Positions 1 through 5,350 of a DNA stretch of 5,350 bases are shown piece after piece. The DNA is from Prevotellaceae bacterium (lineage in GTDB: Bacteria; Bacteroidota; Bacteroidia; Bacteroidales; UBA932). Position 1 is the first letter of the stretch. Each line of letters starts with the position of its first letter. Where the stretch lies: positions 1-5,350 of the forward strand of contig JAIROF010000030.1 in assembly GCA_031257655.1 (NCBI GenBank), read 5' to 3'. The notes under the pieces were generated by a model. It searched no databases and was not told the DNA's origin. It saw nothing but the letters and a program-made list of their open reading frames with translations. The position numbers and the translations under genes are program-made.

Positions 1-68
1 ATAACCGTTCAACTTTGGACATAGGTGTTTTGGGTTATATCGGCATACTTTAACATAAGGAACGCCCT

Positions 69-107
69 CCCGAAGTTTGGTCCATTCCTCCTGGGACACT
101 CTGTATA
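69..107 (-). repeat. Transposon-end-like repeat, left copy
   Basis: Read on the minus strand from base 107, this repeat begins TATACAGAGTGTCCCAGG and continues to base 69. It matches the plus-strand sequence at 644-682 at 37 of 39 positions, so the two copies face each other as inverted repeats about 536 bp apart. The TA-CAGGGTGTCC-type start resembles terminal inverted repeats of Tc1/mariner-like elements, which insert at TA. Under that reading the element body extends leftward from here and off the window. Alternatively the two copies are the outer ends of one short non-autonomous element spanning 69-682. No transposase is visible. Confidence 0.7.
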
Positions 108-111
108 TAAC

Positions 112-145
112 ACATACATACATACACAACACACACACACACACA
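112..145. repeat. (ACAT)n / (CA)n microsatellite
   Basis: Three to four ACAT units (112-126) run directly into about nine CA units (127-145, with one slip). Compound simple repeats like this are common in animal genomes and rare in GC-rich bacterial chromosomes. It lies directly inside the left repeat copy. Length variation here would be expected between individuals. Confidence 0.9.
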
Positions 146-242
146 GCTATTTTAAAGTTGCACATAGTTTCATTATTAGAAATTCATTAACCTCTCCTGA
201 AGGAGGTCTGTATAAGCTTAATGTTATTACTAAGTTAGATGG

Positions 243-535
243 AGGCACGCGGTAGTGTAGTTGGCTGAGGCACTATGCTACGAGCCGGAAGGTCGCGGGA
301 TCGAATCAGTATACCTAATCCTTCCATCCTGCACTATGGCCCTGGGGTCAATTCAGCTCCTAACAGAAATGAGTACCAGGAATCTTCCTGGGGGGGGAAA
401 GGGCGGCCGACACGTAAGGCTGACAACTCACCTCCATCTGTAAGCCGATTGTCTTGAAAATGTGGGAACCTCGATGTTTCACAACACTATGGGCCTCCAC
501 GGCCTGCTACAGGGACAGCTTTACCCTTTTGTTTA
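243..535 (+). mobile_element. tRNA-derived SINE
   Basis: The 5' part is a degenerate tRNA-like head. It has an A-box-like TAGTGTAGTTGG at 253-264 and a B-box-like GGATCGAATCA at 298-308, separated by 45 bases start to start, as in a tRNA gene; these are internal RNA polymerase III promoter elements. A non-tRNA body follows, with a segment around 371-408 (GAGTACCAGGAATCTTCCTG, then a G-run and GGGCGGCC) that I recall as conserved in arthropod SINEs. The 3' part ends near CAGGGACAGCTTTACCC and a T-rich stretch. SINEs encode no protein and move using LINE reverse transcriptase. I could not find clear target-site duplications, so both ends are approximate. Family assignment is from memory; the tRNA-derived nature is well supported by the boxes and their spacing. 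Confidence 0.72.
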
Positions 536-643
536 TTTACAGAAGTTACAGTTGTTTTGAAGGGAGAGGTGAGAAGGGTTACTGTTGCTGAGTCAACGAC
601 CCTTGTAAGAAGCAGTTGGTAGCTTTGTCATCAGTGCTGTGTG

Positions 644-682
644 TATACAGGGTGTCCCAGGAGGAATGGACCAAACTTCCGG
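644..682 (+). repeat. Transposon-end-like repeat, right copy
   Basis: It begins TATACAGGGTGTCCCAGG and is the inverted counterpart of 69-107 with two mismatches. If the element starts at the TA and runs rightward, its body should continue past 682. Instead similarity to the left copy stops within one base of a GGATCC site and bacterial-type sequence begins. This suggests the element has been cut off by the join, although a true end of a 39-bp inverted repeat here cannot be excluded. Confidence 0.7.
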
Positions 683-686
683 ATCC
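681..686. other. Probable chimeric junction at GGATCC
   Basis: Animal-type repeat DNA ends at about 682 and bacterial-type DNA is evident from 695. GGATCC (BamHI, containing the Sau3AI/MboI core GATC) lies exactly between them. A restriction site at the break fits an artificial ligation during library construction, or any GATC-based proximity ligation. The exact junction base cannot be fixed from sequence alone; anywhere in 676-695 is possible. Alternatives are an assembly error joining host and symbiont reads, or genuine insertion of bacterial DNA into the host genome. Confidence 0.6.
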
Positions 687-694
687 ATTTTGTC

Positions 695-728
695 GCGAGA
701 CGCACGCGAGACGCACGGCGTGCGTCTC
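695..728. repeat. Palindromic GAGACGCACG repeat with tandem 11-mer
   Basis: A perfect inverted repeat, GAGACGCACG (708-717) and CGTGCGTCTC (719-728), surrounds a single central G. Its left arm is preceded by a tandem copy, because GCGAGACGCAC occurs twice in a row at 695-705 and 706-716. I recall palindromes built on GAGACGCAC...GTGCGTCTC followed by TACA as dispersed intergenic repeats in Bacteroidota genomes, so this marks the DNA as bacterial from here on. The function of such repeats is unknown to me. With arms this close the RNA could fold only with the central bases looped out. Confidence 0.7.
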
Positions 729-808
729 TACAGCGCCATTTCGCCGCTATTTCGTCGCTGAGGCGCTTTTGCTGCGTAATAATGAGAACTTAATTTTCAT
801 AGCACCTC

Positions 809-858
809 AAAAAAAGAATTAGCCTGAAACTGAAAAGCTCGTGTTTTTCAGGCTAATT
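809..858 (-). terminator. Intrinsic terminator of the dehydrogenase pair
   Basis: Arms of 13 bases, AATTAGCCTGAAA at 817-829 and its exact complement at 846-858, enclose a 16-base loop in which CTGAAAA can pair alternatively. On the minus strand the hairpin is followed directly by CTTTTTTT (the A-run at 809-815), a proper U-tract. It lies about 60 bp past the stop codon of the alcohol dehydrogenase, so it should end the minus-strand transcript. On the plus strand the U-tract is short (TTTT at 857-860), so activity in that direction would be weaker. Confidence 0.85.
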
Positions 859-920
859 TTGTCCTGCATTTTCATGCCCTGTAGCGCTATTTTGTTTTCA
901 GGGGTATTCAAAGTCAATTT

Positions 921-1943
921 CTACCCAAACTTCACGAGTACTTTTGCCAAGCTGCCGTCGTTCTTTAGGAGGGCGTCGAAGGCGTGTTTTACGTCGGCAA
1001 GGTCAAAAACCTTCGACACCATTTTGTTGACGTCCATGCGGCTTCCCTCCGTGAGCTTTATCAAGCCGATGAGCGGGGCAAATTCGTTGGCCGAGTTGCG
1101 CGAGCCGTATATGGTCATCTCCTTTTTGACGATGGCGGACTGGTTGAAGGTCACCTCGCGCTTTCCGTTGCCGATGAGGACAATTTTGCCGCGAAAGCAC
1201 ACCGCCTCCTGCGCGGCAAGGAAGGTTTCCGGCTGACCTGCGCATTCCACCACTACGTCCATGCCGTTGTTTTGCGTGAGCTCTTTCACGACGGCCTGCA
1301 GGTCGCCGGTCTTGGCGTTGACAACGCCGTTTACGCCGAGCGCCATTGCCGCCTGCAGGCGAATGTTGAGCACGTCGGCTACGTACACGCTGGCGCCCTT
1401 GAGCTTTGCCGCGATGGCGGCAAACAGGCCGATTGGCCCTGCGCCAATGACGAGCACGTTGTCGTTGTGCGCCACTTCGCCGCGGTTCACGCCGTGGTAG
1501 CCGATGGAAAACGGCTCAACGAGCGCCAGCGTCTGCGCGCTCAAGCCCATGCCGTCTACAATGCGCTCTACGGGCATGGCGATGTACTCTGCAAAGGCGC
1601 CGTCGCGCTGCACGCCCATCGTTTTGTTGTCCCGGCAGCAGTTGACAAAGCCGCGGCGGCACGAGTAGCACTGTCCGCAGCAAAAGTAGGGGTTGGCGGT
1701 TACGGTCATTCCCCTCTTGAGGCCCTTGCTGTTGGCGGGGATTTCCATGATTTCCGCCGAAAATTCGTGCCCCGGAATGCGGGGGTAGTCGGCAAAGGGC
1801 TGGTTGCCGGTGTACGTTTGCAGGTCGGAGCCGCAGATGCCGCAATAGCTTACTTTCAGCAGCGCCTCACCGGCGGCGGGCTGGGGCATGGGCATTTCTA
1901 CAATATCAAGCTCGCCCGGCGTTGCAATTCTTACAGCTTTCAT
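921..1943 (-). CDS. Zinc-dependent alcohol dehydrogenase, L-galactonate/sorbitol dehydrogenase type
   Basis: This is a complete 340-residue medium-chain dehydrogenase, the usual length for the family, and is predicted cytoplasmic. The N-terminal GroES-like domain carries the catalytic zinc ligands Cys37 (GICGSD), His59-Glu60 (PGHE) and Glu143 (VEPF). The structural zinc lobe has Cys89, Cys92, Cys95 and Cys103 in the standard C-x2-C-x2-C-x7-C spacing. The Rossmann domain has G167-A-G-P-I-G172, and Asp190 at the end of strand 2 argues for NAD rather than NADP. The motifs GNQPF..YPR..GHE, NCC, DGAFAEY and GSRN are close to those I remember from E. coli L-galactonate dehydrogenase (LgoD/YjjN), which oxidises L-galactonate to D-tagaturonate; sorbitol, threonine and other polyol dehydrogenases share this fold. 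The start is the only sensible one (MKAVRI) and has no Shine-Dalgarno sequence. It is the second gene of a pair, 60 bp after the aldo/keto reductase, and a terminator follows. The class is certain; the substrate is inferred. Confidence 0.93.
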   Translation of the reverse strand: MKAVRIATPGELDIVEMPMPQPAAGEALLKVSYCGICGSDLQTYTGNQPFADYPRIPGHEFSAEIMEIPANSKGLKRGMTVTANPYFCCGQCYSCRRGFVNCCRDNKTMGVQRDGAFAEYIAMPVERIVDGMGLSAQTLALVEPFSIGYHGVNRGEVAHNDNVLVIGAGPIGLFAAIAAKLKGASVYVADVLNIRLQAAMALGVNGVVNAKTGDLQAVVKELTQNNGMDVVVECAGQPETFLAAQEAVCFRGKIVLIGNGKREVTFNQSAIVKKEMTIYGSRNSANEFAPLIGLIKLTEGSRMDVNKMVSKVFDLADVKHAFDALLKNDGSLAKVLVKFG

Positions 1944-2003
1944 GGCGGTGTGCGTTTTTTTGTGGCGTTTATGCGTTTCAACTTTCTGTTTTCTATCGGC
2001 GTC

Positions 2004-2936
2004 CTAAGAGTTTGCCCACGTAGCTCTTGCGTGGGGTTTGAGTATTTCCTGCACTTCGCGCAGCAGGTTTGTGTCCATTGGCTCGTCAATCCACTGCAGG
2101 TTTTTCCTTACGTTATCTGCGCTGGTGGTGCTAAACAGCGTGGTGGCGATGCGCGGGTTGCCCACGGAGTACTGCATGGCGAGCTTTTCTATGGGGTAGC
2201 CTTTGCTTTTGCAGTGCTGCGCAGCCTTGGCGCAGACTTCCACCAGGGGCTTTGGCGCGGGGTGCCAGTCGGGTACGCCGCGCTCCGAGAGCAGCCCCAT
2301 CGACAGGGGCGAAGCGTTGATCACGCCCACGCCCTTTGCCTCAAAGCAGGAGAGGTAGTCCTCCAGCGCGTTGTCGCAGAGGCAGTAGTGGCAAAAGCTG
2401 AGCGCGCTCTCCACCGTGCCGGCGGGCGTGTTGTCCAGCAGCCACTTCAGGTTGCTCAGCTGCAAATCGGTTATGCCCACGTGCCCCACTATTCCCTCCT
2501 TTTTGAGCTCCTGCAGGGCGGGTAGCGTTTCGGTTGCCACCTGGTTCAGGTCGGCAAATTCGACGTCGTGCACGTTGATGAGGTCAACGAAGTCTACGTG
2601 CAGGCGCTCCATGCTTTCGTACACGCTTTCGCGGGCTTTTTTGGCGGAGTAGTCCCAGCGCTTCACGCCGTTGCTGCCGTAGCGTCCCACCTTGGTGGAG
2701 AGGCGGTAGCGGCTGCGCGGAATTTCCCGTAGCGCCTTTCCCAGCGCCGTTTCGGCCTTGTAAAAGCCGTAGTACGGCGACACGTCTATGAAGTTCATGC
2801 CGCCATCCACTGCGGCGTGCACCGCTTTCACGCCGTCTGCCTCCTTTAGCGAGTGGAACACGCCGCCCAGCGACGATGCGCCAAAGCTCAGGCTCGACAC
2901 CTTTAGCCCGGTTTTGCCAACTTCTCTGTAATCCAT
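2004..2936 (-). CDS. Aldo/keto reductase, L-galactose/L-fucose dehydrogenase type
   Basis: With the start at 2936 the protein has 310 residues (MDYREVGKTGLKVS), the normal length for this subfamily. The (beta/alpha)8-barrel catalytic tetrad is visible: Asp51 and Tyr56 in DVSPYYG, Lys82 in STKVGRY, His123 in NVHDVEF. Several segments closely resemble plant and bacterial L-galactose dehydrogenase as I remember it: FGASSLGGVF near the start, TLPALQELKKEG, CHYCLCDN, KGVGVINASPLSMGLL, WHPAP and HCKSKG. Such enzymes oxidise L-galactose (or L-fucose, D-arabinose) to the lactone with NAD(P) in the cytoplasm. The frame stays open upstream to an ATG at 3068, but those 44 extra residues have no family counterpart and no signal peptide, so I treat them as leader. 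It is the first gene of a likely two-gene operon with the zinc dehydrogenase. The family is certain; the sugar is inferred. Confidence 0.92.
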   Translation of the reverse strand: MDYREVGKTGLKVSSLSFGASSLGGVFHSLKEADGVKAVHAAVDGGMNFIDVSPYYGFYKAETALGKALREIPRSRYRLSTKVGRYGSNGVKRWDYSAKKARESVYESMERLHVDFVDLINVHDVEFADLNQVATETLPALQELKKEGIVGHVGITDLQLSNLKWLLDNTPAGTVESALSFCHYCLCDNALEDYLSCFEAKGVGVINASPLSMGLLSERGVPDWHPAPKPLVEVCAKAAQHCKSKGYPIEKLAMQYSVGNPRIATTLFSTTSADNVRKNLQWIDEPMDTNLLREVQEILKPHARATWANS

Positions 2937-3116
2937 GCTTTGCTTGCTGCTAAGTGTTGTCTTTCGGGAACCTCTAACCTCCCCCCAAGCGCTGCGGTAT
3001 GCTCCTTCGGCAAAGTGCCCATTTGCTGCGCCCATTCCCTTTAGTAAGCTTGCTTTTGCCGCAGCCAAAAGCCCTTAATTTGGGGATTTTTTAGAGGTTG
3101 CCATTTATTAAAAAAG

Positions 3117-3124
3117 CAAAAGTA
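3117..3124 (-). promoter_or_regulatory. Possible -7 element for the aldo/keto reductase operon
   Basis: On the minus strand this reads TACTTTTG, matching the Bacteroidota TAnnTTTG -7 consensus. I find no TTG at the expected distance upstream (about 3144-3150), so support is partial. If used, transcription would start near 3110 and leave a leader of roughly 170 bases before the ATG at 2936. The region is A/T-rich and chance matches are easy. Confidence 0.3.
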
Positions 3125-3269
3125 GCAAAATAGCGTTTAAGTGAGGAGCTGTAGGGTGAGAATTATACGCTATTTAACTTTTTTAGATGCGCTCGAACTT
3201 CTCCCCCGCCTTTTCCCGCCTTTCCTCCGGAATGATTTATTGGCGCAGGAATGATTTACGCGGGGCAGC

Positions 3270-3300
3270 TTGCAAATCTCACCTTTTTCATGTAATTTTG
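3270..3300 (+). promoter_or_regulatory. Bacteroidota-type promoter of typA
   Basis: TTGC at 3270-3273 (-33 element, consensus TTTG/TTG) and TAATTTTG at 3293-3300 (-7 element, consensus TAnnTTTG) are 19 bases apart, the spacing expected for the primary sigma factor of Bacteroidota. Transcription would begin about 5-8 bases downstream, leaving a leader of roughly 40 bases before the ATG at 3349. The leader is A-rich just before the start and lacks a Shine-Dalgarno sequence, as is usual in this phylum. Confidence 0.72.
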
Positions 3301-3348
3301 CCCGCCGTTTTTACTTACAACGAGCTGAAAAGCTGAAAAAACCGAAAT

Positions 3349-5151
3349 ATGAATATACGCAACATTGCCATAATAGCTCACGTTGACCACGGAAAAACAA
3401 CGCTGGTAGACAAAATAATCCTCACGGGGAAGGCGCAGCGCGAGGCCGAGAAGCAGGGCGAGCTCATCATGGATAGCAACGACCTTGAGCGGGAGCGCGG
3501 CATCACCATTTTAGCGAAGAACGTGTCGGTGGTTTACCGTGGCGTAAAGATTAACGTGATCGACACCCCCGGTCACGCCGACTTTGGCGGCGAGGTAGAG
3601 CGCGTGCTCAACATGAGCGACGGCGTGCTGCTCATCGTCGACGCCTTTGAGGGCACGATGCCCCAAACCCGCTTTGTGCTGCAAAAGGCGCTGGCGCTGG
3701 GCAAAAAGCCCATTCTGGTGGTCAACAAGGTAGACAAGCCCAACTGCCGCCCGGACTACGTGCAGGAGCAGGTGTTTGACCTGATGTTTGCGCTCAACGC
3801 CAGCAACGACCAGCTCGACTTTAAGACCATTTACGGCAGCGCCAAAAACGGCTGGATGAGCGCCGACTGGCGGACGCCCGCCACCGACGTCACCACCCTG
3901 CTCGACTGCATCCTTGCAGAAATCCCGGCCCCCGCCGAGGTGGAGGGCACGCCGCAGATGCTCATCACCTCGCTCGAGTACTCCAGCTACGTGGGGCGCA
4001 TTGCCGTGGGGCGCGTGGCGCGCGGCGCCTTCAGGCCCGGCGAAGCCGTGGCGCTGGTGAAGCGCGACGGCGCGGTGGTAAAAACCCGCATTAAGGAGCT
4101 CATGGTGTTCGACGGGCTGGAAAAGGTGAAGGTTGGCGAGGTGAAGTGCGGCGACATTTGCGCCATGGTGGGCATCGAAGGCTTCGACATTGGCGACACC
4201 GTTGCCGACCCCGAAAACCCCGAGGCGCTCCCCACCATTGCGGTAGACGAGCCAACCATGAGCATGCTGTTCACCATCAACGATTCGCCCTTCTTTGGGC
4301 GGGAGGGCAAGTACGTAACCTCGCGCCACATTAAGGAGCGGCTCGACCGCGAGCTCGAAAAAAACCTCGCCCTGCGCGTAGCGCCGGGCGAAAGCGCCGA
4401 CCGCTTCGTGGTGTTCGGGCGCGGCATCCTGCACCTGAGCGTGCTCATCGAAACCATGCGGCGCGAAGGCTACGAATTTCAGGTGGGGCAGCCCAAGGTC
4501 ATCTACAAGGAGGTAGACGGTCGCCGCTGCGAGCCGGTGGAGGCGCTCACGGTAGACGTGCCCGAGGGCATGGCCAGCAAGGTGATCGACATGGTGTCGC
4601 GCCGCAAGGGCGTGCTGCACAACATCGCCACCACCGGCGACCGCAGCCGGCTGGAGTTCGACGTCCCCGCCCGCGGGCTTATCGGGCTGCGGAGCAACAT
4701 GCTCACCGCCACGCAGGGCGAGGCCATCATGGCGCACCGCTTTAAGGCCTACGAACCCTACAAGGGCGAAATAGAAATGCGCATCAACGGCTCGCTGGTG
4801 GCCTCCGAAACGGGCACGGCGTTTGCCTACGCCATCGACAAGCTGCAGGACAAGGGGCGCTTCTTCATCAACCCGCAGGACGAAGTGTACGCCGGGCAGG
4901 TGGTAGGCGAGCACACGCGCAGCGAAGACCTCACCATCAACGTCTGCAAGAGCAAGAAGCTCACCAACGTGCGCGCCTCCGGCTCCGACGACAAGGCGGT
5001 AATCACCCCCGCCACCCTGTTTTCGCTCGAAGAAACCATGGAGTACATCCAGGATGACGAGTACGTAGAGGTAACGCCAAAATCCATCCGCATGCGCAAA
5101 ATCCTCTTGGACGAAAACGAGCGAAAACGAAAAGCGAAAAATGGAAATTAG
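3349..5151 (+). CDS. typA: Translational GTPase TypA/BipA
   Basis: This complete 600-residue protein has the usual TypA length. The GTPase domain (about 1-195) shows every G motif: AHVDHGKT (10-17), Thr53 in RERGITI, DTPGH (72-76), NKVD (126-129) and SAK (164-166). A beta-barrel domain II (about 200-295), EF-G domain III-like (about 303-380) and domain V-like (about 395-475) parts follow. The TypA-specific C-terminal domain (about 480-600) has GTAFAYAIDKLQDKG and TNVRASGSDDKA and ends in a basic tail. TypA binds the ribosome at the factor site and supports 50S assembly and growth under cold or other stress. The start MNIRNIAIIAHVDHGK fits the family exactly. A phylum-type promoter precedes it, it is transcribed divergently from the sugar dehydrogenases, and a hairpin follows the stop. 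The wording of conserved segments, such as LNMSDGVLLIVDAFEG and DSPFFGREGK, matches Bacteroidota homologues I remember. No damage is seen. Confidence 0.98.
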   Translation: MNIRNIAIIAHVDHGKTTLVDKIILTGKAQREAEKQGELIMDSNDLERERGITILAKNVSVVYRGVKINVIDTPGHADFGGEVERVLNMSDGVLLIVDAFEGTMPQTRFVLQKALALGKKPILVVNKVDKPNCRPDYVQEQVFDLMFALNASNDQLDFKTIYGSAKNGWMSADWRTPATDVTTLLDCILAEIPAPAEVEGTPQMLITSLEYSSYVGRIAVGRVARGAFRPGEAVALVKRDGAVVKTRIKELMVFDGLEKVKVGEVKCGDICAMVGIEGFDIGDTVADPENPEALPTIAVDEPTMSMLFTINDSPFFGREGKYVTSRHIKERLDRELEKNLALRVAPGESADRFVVFGRGILHLSVLIETMRREGYEFQVGQPKVIYKEVDGRRCEPVEALTVDVPEGMASKVIDMVSRRKGVLHNIATTGDRSRLEFDVPARGLIGLRSNMLTATQGEAIMAHRFKAYEPYKGEIEMRINGSLVASETGTAFAYAIDKLQDKGRFFINPQDEVYAGQVVGEHTRSEDLTINVCKSKKLTNVRASGSDDKAVITPATLFSLEETMEYIQDDEYVEVTPKSIRMRKILLDENERKRKAKNGN

Positions 5152-5180
5152 CGGGAAGCTTGAAAAAGCTAACGGATAGC

Positions 5181-5210
5181 AGCGCGATAGCGGTTTTACC
5201 GCGTTGCGCT
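5181..5210 (+). terminator. Candidate terminator hairpin after typA
   Basis: The sequence can fold as AGCGC/GCGCT outer arms and a GCGG/CCGC inner stem with a TTTTA loop, separated by a small internal loop. It lies 30 bases after the typA stop codon. The following TTATAG is a poor U-tract, so this is either a weak intrinsic terminator or a transcript-end stabilising hairpin. Confidence 0.5.
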
Positions 5211-5261
5211 TTATAGAATTGCACAGCATACAATTTATAAAACACATTAGCATGTAGCATC

Positions 5262-5350
5262 ATGGAATTTGTAAAAATTATTGCTCCCTGGCTGCCCTTT
5301 TTGGCAGCTGCGTATATTCTGGTAGAATGTCGCTACTGTATACTGGTTTT
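5262..5350 (+). CDS. Start of an unidentified protein, cut by the window end
   Basis: An ATG opens a frame that stays open for 29 codons to the window edge (MEFVKIIAPWLPFLAAAYIL, then VECRYCILV). It lies 110 bp past typA on the same strand. Residues 4-21 are hydrophobic and could be a membrane segment or signal anchor, and two cysteines follow. I do not recognise the protein, and 29 residues are too few to identify a family. No clear promoter of the phylum type or Shine-Dalgarno sequence precedes it, and base composition is less GC-rich than in typA. It might be chance, but the position after a terminator-like hairpin and the hydrophobic start make a real gene plausible. Confidence 0.4.
   Translation, partial: MEFVKIIAPWLPFLAAAYILVECRYCILV

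Larger units (their letters stand above)
1..682. other. Animal-type (probably arthropod) non-coding DNA block
   Basis: This stretch has no gene I can support. It differs sharply from the rest of the window: it is AT-richer, carries a dinucleotide/tetranucleotide microsatellite, a tRNA-derived SINE and a facing pair of transposon-end-like repeats, all features of animal nuclear DNA and foreign to bacterial chromosomes. The open frames in it run across these repeats and show no protein family. Bases 1-68, 146-242 and 536-643 hold nothing further that I recognise; 1-68 could be the body of a transposon whose end is the repeat at 69-107. The style of the repeats resembles, from memory, insect sequences such as those of cockroaches and termites, but I could not search for it. 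The right boundary is placed at the GGATCC around 681-686. Confidence 0.75.
2937..3348. other. Divergent intergenic region between the dehydrogenase pair and typA
   Basis: About 410 bp separate the two oppositely directed genes, so it must hold promoters for both. The typA promoter is recognisable near 3270-3300. For the minus strand I see only a weak -7-like element at 3117-3124. Two direct repeats occur upstream of typA: CCCGCCTTT at 3205-3213 and 3215-3223, and GGAATGATTTA at 3229-3239 and 3248-3258. I see no RNA gene or riboswitch that I can name. Confidence 0.6.

Noticed and set aside
243..315. A functional tRNA gene
   Set aside because: The A and B boxes are present, but the cloverleaf arms do not close properly and the sequence continues into a SINE body, so it is a tRNA-derived head rather than a tRNA gene.
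25..457. Several short plus-strand frames in the animal-type block
   Set aside because: They translate the microsatellite and SINE in different frames; none shows conserved protein motifs.
616..822. A 68-codon plus-strand frame crossing the junction
   Set aside because: It runs from the transposon-end repeat through the GGATCC into the bacterial palindrome and has no family resemblance.
877..903. CCCTG/CAGGG hairpin and TAGCGCTA palindrome near the end of the dehydrogenase transcript
   Set aside because: It has only a 5-bp stem with a long loop and no U-tract; the strong terminator at 809-858 explains the end.
984..2525. A 513-codon open frame on the plus strand opposite both dehydrogenases
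   Set aside because: It is antisense to two clearly conserved genes and spans the gap between them. Its product is rich in His, Val, Ala and Gly with no family motifs, as expected from the reverse of GC-rich codons.
2937..3068. Aldo/keto reductase start at 3068 (354 residues)
   Set aside because: The family begins at the MDYREVGKTG segment; the 44 extra residues match nothing I know and carry no signal sequence.
2969..3099. 9-base inverted repeat AACCTCTAA (2969-2977) and TTAGAGGTT (3091-3099)
   Set aside because: The arms are short and 113 bases apart with no supporting structure; chance is likely.
3511..5253. A 580-codon open frame on the minus strand opposite typA
   Set aside because: typA is certain on the other strand. 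The antisense product is a His/Val/Ala-rich shadow without recognisable domains.
5288..5312. GCTGCC...GGCAGC hairpin as a terminator
   Set aside because: It has no U-tract on either strand directly after it, and it lies inside the possible reading frame from 5262.

Overview
The window joins two kinds of DNA. Bases 1 to about 682 look like animal nuclear DNA, most likely from an arthropod. This part has no convincing gene, an (ACAT)n/(CA)n microsatellite, a tRNA-derived SINE with recognisable A and B boxes, and two facing copies of a transposon-end-like repeat (37 of 39 bases identical). From about 695 onward the sequence is bacterial. It is GC-rich, has tightly packed intact reading frames, a short palindromic repeat, a strong intrinsic terminator and a promoter of the Bacteroidota type (TTG-N19-TAnnTTTG). 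A GGATCC sits at 681-686, exactly where similarity between the two repeat copies stops. The simplest reading is a chimeric contig, either an assembly or ligation join or host-plus-symbiont contamination. Real integration of bacterial DNA into an animal chromosome is the less likely alternative.

The bacterial part points to Bacteroidota. The TypA protein has the sequence style I know from that phylum, the promoter matches the phylum consensus, and the start codons lack Shine-Dalgarno sequences. The GC content is high for the group, and I cannot name a genus.

Layout of the bacterial part: a minus-strand pair runs leftward, with an aldo/keto reductase of the L-galactose/L-fucose dehydrogenase type (start 2936, end 2004) followed after 60 bp by a zinc alcohol dehydrogenase of the L-galactonate/sorbitol dehydrogenase type (1943 to 921). 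The pair ends in a hairpin terminator with a U-tract at 809-858. A divergent intergenic region of about 410 bp (2937-3348) carries the typA promoter. typA (3349-5151, plus strand) is complete and encodes a 600-residue ribosome-associated GTPase. A hairpin at 5181-5210 may terminate it. A further plus-strand frame opens at 5262 and runs off the end.

The two dehydrogenases could form consecutive oxidative steps on an L-sugar: aldose to lactone, then, after lactone opening, aldonate to keto-acid. This rests on family resemblance and adjacency. typA is an unrelated housekeeping gene. I see no new defence, mobile or RNA system. The most notable signal is the host/bacterium junction.
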